7,750 nucleotides of DNA, taken from JBOGED01 sp050743625 (lineage in GTDB: Bacteria; Actinomycetota; Nitriliruptoria; Euzebyales; Egibacteraceae). Within the stretch, counting starts at the first letter, position 1, and every line of letters starts with the position of its first letter. Positions 1 to 6,007 of the stretch are shown in pieces. The position numbers were made by a program, and so were the translations under genes. The notes beneath the pieces were generated by a model. That model had not been told where the DNA came from. It searched no databases and saw nothing but the letters and a program-made list of their open reading frames with translations. The stretch covers positions 1-7,750 of the forward strand of contig JBOGED010000081.1 of NCBI GenBank assembly GCA_050743625.1. Reading direction: 5' to 3'.

Positions 1-41
1 GCCGCGCTCCGCTCCGCTGCGCCCTCGTGGGGACGCCGCTC

Positions 42-854
42 TTACACCAGATCCAGGATCTGGCACCAGCCGCCGTCGCAAGCCGGCTCGATCACGTGGT
101 CGGCCAGGGCGAGGGCGGCGGCGCAGCCGTCGCTCACGACGCAGGAGATGCGGGCGCCGGAGAGCAGCTCGACGTCGTTCTCGCCGTCGCCGATCGCGAG
201 GACACGGTCGGCGTCCAGCCCTTGCTCCGCGCAGAAGGCGAGGACACCCGCCCACTTGCTCATCCCCATCGGGCGGACCATCAGGGTCGCGTTACCGTGC
301 AGCACGTCGCGGGTCACGGCGGCGGTCGCGACCCCGGTCGCCTGGATGAGGTCGGCGCACGGCCGCAGGACCTGCCAGGGGCGGCCACAGACGGCGAAGG
401 CGTAGACCGGTCCGGACGCGACGGTACGCCGCAGCTCTCCCGTGCTCGCCCACGGCCCGAGCATACGCAGGTGCGAGGCGCAGGTGGAGGGATCGGCACC
501 GATCACGACGTCGACGTCGGGACGCTCTACGTAGACGCAGGGCGACAACCCGCCTTCGACGAAGGCGGCAAGCACGGTCTCGGCGTCACTTGAGGGAAAC
601 CCGTGCTCGTGGAACACCCGCCCGTCGTCGAGATCACGGCCCAGAGCGCCGTCGAGGAGCACGGCTGGCGGCGCGAGGCCGTTGCGCGCCAAGCCGACGC
701 TCGCGCTCCTGGGCCTGCGGCCGGTCGCGACCAGCAGCGGGAGGCGCCGGTTCGCCAGCTCGGAGAGCGCGGCCAGGGTCCGCTGGTGGATGCGCTCACC
801 GCCGTCCCAGAGGGTGCCGTCCAGATCCGTGACCACAAGATCGATGCCCGCCAT
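42..854 (-). CDS. HAD-superfamily IIB (Cof-type) phosphatase
   Basis: The 270-aa product has all four HAD motifs in order. Motif I is DLDGT with nucleophile Asp10 and acid/base Asp12. Motif II is VATGR with Thr44. Motif III is Lys200 in GMSKWAG. Motif IV is IGDGENDVELL with Asp223 and Asp227 for Mg2+ binding. The large insert between motifs II and III (about residues 60-190) is a C2-type cap, which places it in the IIB/Cof group of cytosolic phosphatases acting on sugar phosphates and similar small phosphoesters. The natural substrate cannot be read from the sequence. Length is normal for the family. The ATG start gives MAGIDLVVTDLDGT, with motif I at the usual distance from the N-terminus; only weak Shine-Dalgarno character precedes it. 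It is divergent from the uracil-DNA glycosylase gene, with 44 bases between the starts. The family call is firm and the role open. Confidence 0.93.
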   Translation of the reverse strand: MAGIDLVVTDLDGTLWDGGERIHQRTLAALSELANRRLPLLVATGRRPRSASVGLARNGLAPPAVLLDGALGRDLDDGRVFHEHGFPSSDAETVLAAFVEGGLSPCVYVERPDVDVVIGADPSTCASHLRMLGPWASTGELRRTVASGPVYAFAVCGRPWQVLRPCADLIQATGVATAAVTRDVLHGNATLMVRPMGMSKWAGVLAFCAEQGLDADRVLAIGDGENDVELLSGARISCVVSDGCAAALALADHVIEPACDGGWCQILDLV

Positions 855-898
855 CGGCGAGCCACCCTACCGGGCCACGATGGCGGCATGATGATGAC

Positions 899-1582
899 GT
901 GCTGAAAACGTTGCGCCAGATCCACGACGAGGTCGTCGAATGCCGCGCCTGTCCACGGCTCGTCGCCTGGCGCGAGGAGGTCGCGCGGACGAAACGCGCC
1001 GCGTTCGCCGACCAGGAGTACTGGGGTAAGCCGGTGCCGGGGTTCGGTGATCCCAACGCGCGCCTGGGGATCGTGGGGCTCGCGCCGGCGGCCCACGGCG
1101 GGAACCGCACCGGGAGAGTCTTCACCGGAGACCGATCGGGAGACGTGCTGTTCGCATCGTTGTACCGCACCGGATTCGCGAACCAGCCCACCTCCGTCGC
1201 GTTGGACGACGGGCTCGAGCTGCGCGACTGCTGGATCACCGCGTCGGTCCGCTGCGCGCCACCCGCCAACCGTCCCACTCCCGACGAGCGGGACCGCTGC
1301 GCCCGCTACCTCGCCGCAGAGCTGGCACTGCTCCCGATCCGCGTCATCGTCGCGCTGGGGGCCTTCGGGTGGGACGCCGTCCTCCGCCAGTTCGGGCCAC
1401 CGCGTCCCCGCCCACGGTTCGGGCATGGGGCACAGGCCTGTATTCACGGCCGGCTCGGCGCCTTGACGCTGCTCGGCAGCTACCACGTCAGCCAGCAGAA
1501 CACCTTCACCGGCAGGCTGACGCCCCCGATGCTGGACGCGATCTTTCTCCGCGCCACGGAGATCCTGCGCAACGAAGCGTGA
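899..1582 (+). CDS. Family 5 (UdgB-type) uracil-DNA glycosylase, 4Fe-4S
   Basis: The 227-aa protein should excise uracil and possibly other deaminated bases from DNA, the first step of base-excision repair in the cytoplasm. Motif A is GLAPAAHGGNRTGR (residues 60-73), followed by FTGD (75-78), the family 5 pattern in which an Asp rather than the family 1 catalytic residues is used. The second motif is SYHVSQQNTFTGRLT (194-208). Four cysteines, Cys15 and Cys18 (CRACP), Cys119 and Cys134, are placed to hold the 4Fe-4S cluster typical of this group. Length is normal. The GTG start gives MLKTLRQIHDEVVECRACP; the first cluster cysteine is at the expected place and no upstream in-frame alternative looks better. 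Three tandem ATGs (888-896) lie in another frame and make only a five-codon ORF that overlaps this start. Residue 197 is Val where many relatives have Pro after the His. The gene is divergent from the HAD gene, with no sign of an operon. Confidence 0.93.
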   Translation: MLKTLRQIHDEVVECRACPRLVAWREEVARTKRAAFADQEYWGKPVPGFGDPNARLGIVGLAPAAHGGNRTGRVFTGDRSGDVLFASLYRTGFANQPTSVALDDGLELRDCWITASVRCAPPANRPTPDERDRCARYLAAELALLPIRVIVALGAFGWDAVLRQFGPPRPRPRFGHGAQACIHGRLGALTLLGSYHVSQQNTFTGRLTPPMLDAIFLRATEILRNEA

Positions 1583-1673
1583 CCAGCACCCAGAGCGCTG
1601 CAGGACCTTAAACGCAATGCCACTAACATAGGGTCTGGCCAGATGGCTGCTTAAACGGGGTCAAGCCCTCGTC

Positions 1674-1691
1674 TTGCGCGCATACGCGCAA
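1674..1691. repeat. Hairpin copy 1: TTGCGCG-CATA-CGCGCAA
   Basis: A perfect 7-bp inverted repeat around a four-base spacer CATA, flanked by TC on the left and AAG on the right. The same stem and flanks recur 72 bases downstream with a different spacer. It may be a structured element of the surrounding repeat or a paired binding site. It is not a classical terminator because no T-run follows on either strand. Confidence 0.7.
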
Positions 1692-1745
1692 AAGTCGCAG
1701 GCCAACGGCGTTCGCGACACCGATAGCACCGGTTGGCCGCCGTTC

Positions 1746-1763
1746 TTGCGCGTCGGCGCGCAA
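1746..1763. repeat. Hairpin copy 2: TTGCGCG-TCGG-CGCGCAA
   Basis: Second copy of the 7-bp inverted repeat, here with spacer TCGG. Over 24 aligned bases (1671-1694 against 1743-1766), 19 are identical, and the differences are the four spacer bases and one outer flank base. Conserved arms with a free loop suggest selection on, or shared descent of, the stem itself. Confidence 0.7.
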
Positions 1764-1848
1764 AAGCAGACAGCGCGCCGGTAGCGGGCGGCAAACGACG
1801 CCGATTGGTAGAAACTTGGACCCGCCGATGGCGAAGCGCACCGCGTCA

Positions 1849-1866
1849 GCCGCCCAAATTGGCGGC
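1849..1866. repeat. Hairpin GCCGCC-CAAATT-GGCGGC next to the right inverted repeat
   Basis: A perfect 6-bp inverted repeat with a six-base AT-rich loop. It overlaps the inner edge of the right terminal repeat of the candidate MITE-like element. Its position suggests it belongs to that element's end structure. Short GC palindromes also arise by chance in DNA of this composition, so the weight is modest. Confidence 0.45.
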
Positions 1867-1924
1867 ATTGACCTTAACGCGCGCCGTCGGAACAACAGCC
1901 CGTGGCTCGTGCTGCGCGGGACCG

Positions 1925-2473
1925 CTATGACTGGTCGACCCTTACCATCCTCCACTGCTTTCGGCCCCGCCGAAGCAAGAGGATGGAATCATGGAGCAGG
2001 TTCTCTTCTCGCAGTACTGAGGTGGTGCTGACAGGCTCGCCATTTACCCGGATCGCGCCGTTGTCCAGATGTTCCCGTGCCTCGCGTCGGCTCTGGGCAA
2101 GACCTGAGTCCACCAAGAGGTCGACGATAGAGACTCCCGCCGTGAGGCGGGCTCGTGGCAGTTCCCGAGTGGGTACGTCGGCGAACTCTTCTTGGATAGT
2201 CGCAAGATCGACCTCAGCGGGATTACCGTAGAAGAGCGCGAGAGAGGCTTGTTCCGCGCGTCGCCGAGCACTCTCTCCGTGGAGTCGCTCTATCAGCTCA
2301 GCCGCTATTGAGCGCTGCGCGAGCCTGCGAGCCGGCTGTTGCACATGCCTGTGGAGGAGGTCTTCTACCGCTTGTCGATCGTCGAAGGAGAAGAAGCGCA
2401 CGAACGTCTCTACGGTGCTGTCGTCTAGGTTGACGAGAAACTGGTAGAGGGTGAACGGCGAGGCCCGATCGGC
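1925..2473 (-). pseudogene. tyrS: Tyrosyl-tRNA synthetase, C-terminal remnant (anticodon-binding and S4 domains only)
   Basis: The minus-strand frame reads SPFTLYQFLVNLDD and continues through RFFSFDDR, LAQRSIAAELIERLHGE and ALFYGN. It ends with an S4 RNA-binding domain (VDLLVDSGLAQSRREAREHL, then GAIRVNGEPV and LLLRRGRKQWRMVRV). This follows the C-terminal half of bacterial TyrRS: the helical anticodon-binding region, the linker and S4. The whole catalytic Rossmann domain, including the HIGH-like and KMSKS-like motifs, is missing. Recognisable similarity stops near 2460-2473, where the sequence turns into the TPR-regulator remnant on the other strand. The remaining ~180 codons have no frameshift or internal stop, so the break looks recent, or it is an assembly join. 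An intact start is absent; residues encoded above 2473 are unrelated sequence. GC is about 62% over 2101-2280 (111 of 180 bases), lower than in the copper genes. The piece could not aminoacylate tRNA. Confidence 0.88.
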
Positions 2474-2831
2474 AGACTTGGAGCTGTACACAGCGATCTC
2501 GCTGCTGTGGCTCGGACAACCCGAAGACGCCGAGCCACACGCCCGCCAAGCGATCACCTCCTACCAGATCGCGCCGCTCCCCTTCCAATCGCCCAACGAT
2601 CAAGCCCAGTCCCAGGTCAACCTCGCGATCTGCCAGGTTCACCAAGGTCATCCTGAGGAAGGCATCCGCCTCGCCAGCGACGCGCTCGCGACCACCTACG
2701 GCGTCGCGGAACCATGCCTCCAACAAGCCAACGACCTCCTCGCCACCCTGACCCTCCACCACCGCAACCTCCCCGCCACCCGTGACTTCGCCGACCACCT
2801 CCACACCCTTCGCCCCAAAGCCCCCGACTAA
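2472..2831 (+). pseudogene. TPR-containing transcriptional regulator, C-terminal remnant
   Basis: About 119 codons ending at TAA (2829-2831). The frame reads ADLELYTAISLLWLGQPEDA, then AEPHARQAITSYQ, then SQVNLAICQVHQGHPEEG, and closes with ATRDFADHLHTLRP. The spaced helical pairs and the A/E/H and N-A-C-H-Q pattern fit the tetratricopeptide tail of actinobacterial HTH-TPR regulators. In those, an N-terminal Xre-type HTH precedes several hundred residues of TPR. Here the HTH and most repeats are absent. The frame opens only just after a TAG at 2445-2447, inside the TyrRS remnant, so the GTG at 2451 is not the native start. No Shine-Dalgarno supports translation. The subfamily is inferred; that it is a TPR tail is fairly clear. 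Confidence 0.72.
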
Positions 2832-2890
2832 CCAATCCCATCTCCTCCCCGGTCGGACCGTAATCGGCCACCGGGCATCCGCGGGAGCCC

Positions 2891-3023
2891 TCACCCACGG
2901 GACTGCGGACAGTTCCGCACGTAGGGCGTACCGGCGCCGACAAACTCGTCCCACTCCTGCTGCGACAGGCTGCGCCCCCCGCTCACAGGCAACCGCCGCC
3001 CACGCATTGAGGCGGAGCGGCCA
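2891..3023 (-). pseudogene. WD40-type protein C-terminal tail, frameshifted remnant
   Basis: On the minus strand the upstream frame reads LNAWAAVACER (3011 down to 2979). After a one-base shift in the C6 run at 2975-2980, a second frame reads GRSLSQQEWDEFVG, then AGTPYVRNCPQSRG, and stops at 2891-2893. Joined, this gives the AC-(x)n-GR-(N/S)LS-(x)2-EW-(x)n-PY-(x)2-C signature that closes many actinobacterial WD40-repeat proteins and STAND/SARP-like proteins. The left-over length before residue GR fits a two-base loss or one-base gain. No WD40 repeats lie upstream, because the CopC-CopD gene ends at 3100. It is therefore a 3'-end scrap of a much larger gene. It sits tail-to-tail with the TPR remnant. 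Its upper limit is approximate. Confidence 0.55.
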
Positions 3024-3099
3024 CAGCCATACCGGCGGTCGGCGCTGGCAGAGGTCAGTTGGTACGCTCCGGCCTGTTGAGGCAGGCGCTGGCCGGCGC

Positions 3100-4791
3100 T
3101 CAGCGAACCGTGATCACCCCCGTCGCGCGCGCGGGTGACCCGGCGATCTGGCCGCTGACCTCGACGTTGTAGGTGCCGGGCGCGGGAATGGGGACGGCCA
3201 GGCCCGTGTAGTGGCCGGGGCCTGATCCGAACAGCTCGGCGTTTACCTCCTCGCGCGGGGACCCGAGCACGACCGCGGCATCGGTCACGTCTCTCAGCTG
3301 CGCGTTCGGGTCGAAGAAGTAGAGGTGCAGCACGTTGTCCCCGGTGGCCGCTGGATCCAGTGTGAGGTTGACCTGGCCATCGCCGAACGCCGTGGCGATC
3401 GACTGGATCCGCCCCGCCGCCTCAGCCTCCGCGGGGACGCCGGAGGCCAGCCCGGTCGCCGTCCCAAAGGCGAGCACCATAAGGCCCACCTCGGCGAGCG
3501 CGACCCGGCGGAACCGCTGCGCGGCTCCATCACCTCCCTGTTCCAACAGTGGCATACAGCGGCGCCGGTTAACCCAACCAAGCCCCGCGATCCCGCCGAG
3601 AAGGGCCAGCTTGACGAGCACGAGCCGACCCCAGCTGGTACCGAGCAGGTTGGCGGGCGAGCCGAGATGCACGACGCTGTTCACGAGGCCCGTCGCCAGC
3701 ACCACGCCCAGCGCCCAGCCCGCGAGCCGGCTGAAGCGCACCGCCGGCCGGAGCGAGTCACGGGCGCCACCCGAGAGCACGAGCAGCGCGACGACCGCCA
3801 ACCCGCCGACCCAGGTCGTCGCGGCGAGCACGTGAGCCCAGTCGTTCACGACCGTGAGATAGCGCAGCCCGGACGTCCCCGCATGGCCCCACCAAGCCGG
3901 CGCGAGACCGCCTAGCGCGGCGGCGGCGAGGGCGACGGCGGCCGCGGTCTTGGTCCTGGCCACGATGGCGAGGATCGCCACTAGGAGCGCGACTCCGGCC
4001 TGCGCGAGCACGGCCGCCCCGAACCTGGTCCCGGTGAAGCGCCCGAGCATGTCAGGCGCCAGCACCTCGCCGACGGGCCGCGCCGCCGCGTTCGACAACC
4101 CGAGCACGAACAGCCCGAGGCCCGTGCCCGCCCAGAGCAGCGAGACGGCGGCGGCGGCGCGGGTCGCCCGGCGATCCATCTCACCGAGGCGGCGCTCCGA
4201 CGCGTCGGCGGCATCGAGGCCCTCGGGCCAACGCTCGGCGAGTAGCCAGGCGGCGGCCAGCAGCAGCCCCACGACGATCGTCAGGGCGAGATAGTTCGCG
4301 AGACGCAGGACCCATAGCCCCGCCCCCGCGACCGGCCCCGCGGTCTCGAGCTGGACCGGCGGCAGCTCCTCGACCACGGCCGCTTCGGCCTCGGGTGCGG
4401 GTGCCGGCCGGGGTGCGGGTGTCACCTCGGCCAACATGAGGGTGAACGGGAAGCTCGACTCGACCGGGTGCCCGTCCACGGACACCACGCGGAAGGCGAC
4501 CTGATAGGTGCCCGCTGCATCCACCGGCTGGAGGGGAAGCCGTACGCGGGCCCCCTCGACGATCGGCTCTCCCCCGTCGACGCGGGTACCGTCCGGCGCG
4601 AACGCCTGAACCGTCGCGAAGTCCGGCTCGATCGGCTCGTTGAACTCGAGCACGATCTCCACCGGCGCGCCGTCGAGGGTCTGACCGCCAGAGGGCTGGG
4701 TGGAGATCAGCCGCGCGTGAGCGCTGGCCGGAGCGGCGGACATGACCAGCACCGAAGCAACCGCGATGAAGACGGAGAGAATCCGCGTCAT
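3100..4791 (-). CDS. CopC-CopD fusion copper transport/resistance protein with C-terminal extracytoplasmic domain
   Basis: A 563-aa membrane protein. Residues 1-24 form a signal peptide ending ASA, so the mature protein would begin at His25 (HARLI). This is the N-terminal copper-ligand position in CopC proteins. Residues 25-121 are a CopC beta-sandwich (STQPSGGQTL, EFNEPIEP, VVSVDGHPVESSFPF with His108). A Pro/Glu-rich linker (122-150) leads to a CopD membrane region (155-450) with about eight hydrophobic helices and conserved-looking His303, Asp317, His320 (NDWAHVLAATTWVGG) and His375. A second extracytoplasmic beta-rich segment (462-563), resembling the YtkA-like domain, follows. The likely role is copper binding outside the membrane and passage inwards or delivery to cuproenzymes; the direction is not fixed by sequence. 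Its ATG overlaps the upstream gene's stop as ATGA (4788-4791) with no strong separate ribosome site, which points to translational coupling. Confidence 0.93.
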   Translation of the reverse strand: MTRILSVFIAVASVLVMSAAPASAHARLISTQPSGGQTLDGAPVEIVLEFNEPIEPDFATVQAFAPDGTRVDGGEPIVEGARVRLPLQPVDAAGTYQVAFRVVSVDGHPVESSFPFTLMLAEVTPAPRPAPAPEAEAAVVEELPPVQLETAGPVAGAGLWVLRLANYLALTIVVGLLLAAAWLLAERWPEGLDAADASERRLGEMDRRATRAAAAVSLLWAGTGLGLFVLGLSNAAARPVGEVLAPDMLGRFTGTRFGAAVLAQAGVALLVAILAIVARTKTAAAVALAAAALGGLAPAWWGHAGTSGLRYLTVVNDWAHVLAATTWVGGLAVVALLVLSGGARDSLRPAVRFSRLAGWALGVVLATGLVNSVVHLGSPANLLGTSWGRLVLVKLALLGGIAGLGWVNRRRCMPLLEQGGDGAAQRFRRVALAEVGLMVLAFGTATGLASGVPAEAEAAGRIQSIATAFGDGQVNLTLDPAATGDNVLHLYFFDPNAQLRDVTDAAVVLGSPREEVNAELFGSGPGHYTGLAVPIPAPGTYNVEVSGQIAGSPARATGVITVR

Positions 4792-5888
4792 GGCGACGTG
4801 GAGGCGTGCTCGGGCCTGACCGCCTGCGTGGAGAAGGTCTTGCGGTTGCCCAAGAAGACCACGAACACGAGCGGGATCACCTGAGCGATGCTCGCCGCGA
4901 CGACCGCTCGGGTGATCACGTCAGGGGATACGCTCGCGACCTGGGAGGCGAACAGCACCGAGGCGTAAAGAAGGCCCTGGCCGACGAAGATCGAGCCCGC
5001 GCCGACCGCCAGCGCGGTGAACGCTCCCTCACGTGCCTGCCACGCGCGGTAGGCGCCGAAGAGCCCGATGGCGATGAATAGGGCCGTCTGCACGGCCGAG
5101 ACCGCTGACTGGGTGATCGGCACCGGCGTCGCCGTCAGGTCGTCGACGAGATGGACGAGGTTCGCGACCGAGATCACGGCAAGCACCGCCGCGGCGGGCC
5201 GGACGAGCCCCGGCCAGGTGCCGCCTCGCGGGCTCGTTCGCAAGCCCGCCAAGGCGGGCAGCGAGACGACGGCGAGAGCGCCCAACAGCCACAGCCAGCC
5301 TGGCTGCCCGGGTGACCAGAGCAGCTCCCCGGTGACTCGATGCTGCTGGCCGTCATAGGTAAACGGCACCGCCCAGTCGAGCACCTTGGTCCGCTCCGCT
5401 ACTCCCACCACCTGAGGCGGGAGCGTGGGCAGCATCCAGTGGACACGATGGTCGTGCCAGGCGTATTTAGGCTCGTCCGATACCTGCACCCAGTCGGGCT
5501 CTCCCCCGCCGATGCCCTGGGGCGGGCTGACGGTCCCCTGGCGATCCTGGTTTAGGTAGAAGGCGCTGGAGTTGCGGTTGACGAACACTCCCTCAGGACC
5601 GATCCGCAGGTAGGGAACATCACCGAGGCCGGAGGCCTGATAGCTCGGGACGACGAGGTCCGCGGGCCCGAGGTTCTCGACCCCGAGGAATTCGTCGTTG
5701 TTGTAGATCCGCCACTGCACGCCGGGCAGGTCTGGGGTTCCAAGGATCCGGCTCGAGTAGTTTGTCGCGTCGCTGCCTCTGCCATGCGCAAACGCCGGAG
5801 TCGCGGTGAGGGCGATGAGCATTGCGGGGACCAAAGCCATGAGGAGCGCGAGCGTGTAGACCCGTGCGCGCACGGGGTGACGGTACAT
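4788..5888 (-). CDS. Signal-peptide, multi-helix membrane protein of unknown function, coupled to CopC-CopD
   Basis: A 366-aa protein of a type found beside copper genes in actinobacteria but without a known activity. Residues 9-34 are a signal peptide (ALLMALVPAMLIALTATPAFA), so cleavage would leave His35 (HGRGSD) at the N-terminus. Residues 35-190 are an extracytoplasmic domain with QWRIYNNDEFLGVEN, VFVNRNSSAFYLNQD, and the histidine cluster AWHDHRVHWM (His145, His147, His150). About five helices follow: 197-216, 229-248, 262-281, 289-314 and 324-346. The second contains NLVHLVDD with His246, Asp249 and Asp250. The C-terminus is short and polar. The start at 5886-5888 is chosen because the ribosome site AGAGGTGAG lies 7 bases ahead and the signal peptide starts there; the longer open frame upstream (to 6092) has no such support. 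Copper binding is inferred from context and histidines, not shown. Confidence 0.85.
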   Translation of the reverse strand: MYRHPVRARVYTLALLMALVPAMLIALTATPAFAHGRGSDATNYSSRILGTPDLPGVQWRIYNNDEFLGVENLGPADLVVPSYQASGLGDVPYLRIGPEGVFVNRNSSAFYLNQDRQGTVSPPQGIGGGEPDWVQVSDEPKYAWHDHRVHWMLPTLPPQVVGVAERTKVLDWAVPFTYDGQQHRVTGELLWSPGQPGWLWLLGALAVVSLPALAGLRTSPRGGTWPGLVRPAAAVLAVISVANLVHLVDDLTATPVPITQSAVSAVQTALFIAIGLFGAYRAWQAREGAFTALAVGAGSIFVGQGLLYASVLFASQVASVSPDVITRAVVAASIAQVIPLVFVVFLGNRKTFSTQAVRPEHASTSP

Positions 5889-5895
5889 GGAGGGG

Positions 5896-5904
5896 CTCAC
5901 CTCT
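5896..5904 (-). promoter_or_regulatory. Ribosome binding site AGAGGTGAG fixing the start of the unknown copper-module protein
   Basis: On the minus strand AGAGGTGAG is separated by CCCCTCC (7 bases) from the ATG at 5886-5888. It matches the 16S 3' end well and is the strongest such site seen in the window. It decides between this start and a frame that is open 68 codons further upstream. Confidence 0.75.
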
Positions 5905-6007
5905 GATGTCGTCGAAAGTCGATACGCGGGCGTGGACAGAAATCTCCAAATTAAGAGTGGGGCGTGTGGGCCAGTGAGTTCCCTTGCATAACGCGATTTC
6001 GTAAGGT

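Larger units (their letters stand above)
1607..1878. repeat. Candidate MITE-like element with imperfect terminal inverted repeats
   Basis: The 342-base gap between the glycosylase gene and the TyrRS remnant holds no convincing gene. The left end reads CTTAAACGCAATGCC (1607-1621). The right end (1864-1878), reverse-complemented, reads GTTAAGGTCAATGCC. Eleven of 15 positions match, including TTAA and CAATGCC. The ends enclose about 272 bases dense in short hairpins, with no transposase ORF; a 110-codon minus-strand frame across it resembles no family I know. This layout suits a non-autonomous mobile or REP-type element. A TTAA lies in both ends and could be a target duplication, but no clear duplication is visible outside the repeats. 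A chance inverted repeat in decayed DNA cannot be excluded. Confidence 0.4.

Noticed and set aside
527..1486. 319-codon minus-strand frame over the divergent HAD/glycosylase region
   Set aside because: It is antisense to the well-supported glycosylase and out of frame with the HAD gene, with no domain pattern.
1623..1955. 110-codon minus-strand open frame across the hairpin-rich gap
   Set aside because: It runs through both hairpins and both inverted-repeat areas, has no ribosome site and no recognisable domain. It also overlaps the end of the TyrRS remnant.
2298..2954. 218-codon glycine-rich minus-strand frame
   Set aside because: It is the antisense shadow of the TPR remnant and passes through the TyrRS remnant in another frame. 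Its Gly/Val-rich composition is typical of such shadows.
3072..3087. GCCTG-TTGAGG-CAGGC hairpin after the CopC-CopD stop as a terminator
   Set aside because: The stem is only 5 bp and no T-run follows on the minus strand, so there is no basis for calling intrinsic termination.
3325..3915. 196- and 166-codon plus-strand frames within the CopC-CopD gene
   Set aside because: Antisense shadows of a GC-rich coding region with high Arg/Pro/Ser/His content and no motifs.
5982..6005. CCTT...AAGG inverted repeat between the Nudix gene and the copper module
   Set aside because: The arms pair over 7 bp only with a five-base bulge; too weak to call a terminator or an operator. No CsoR-like copper operator was seen in 5889-6007 either.
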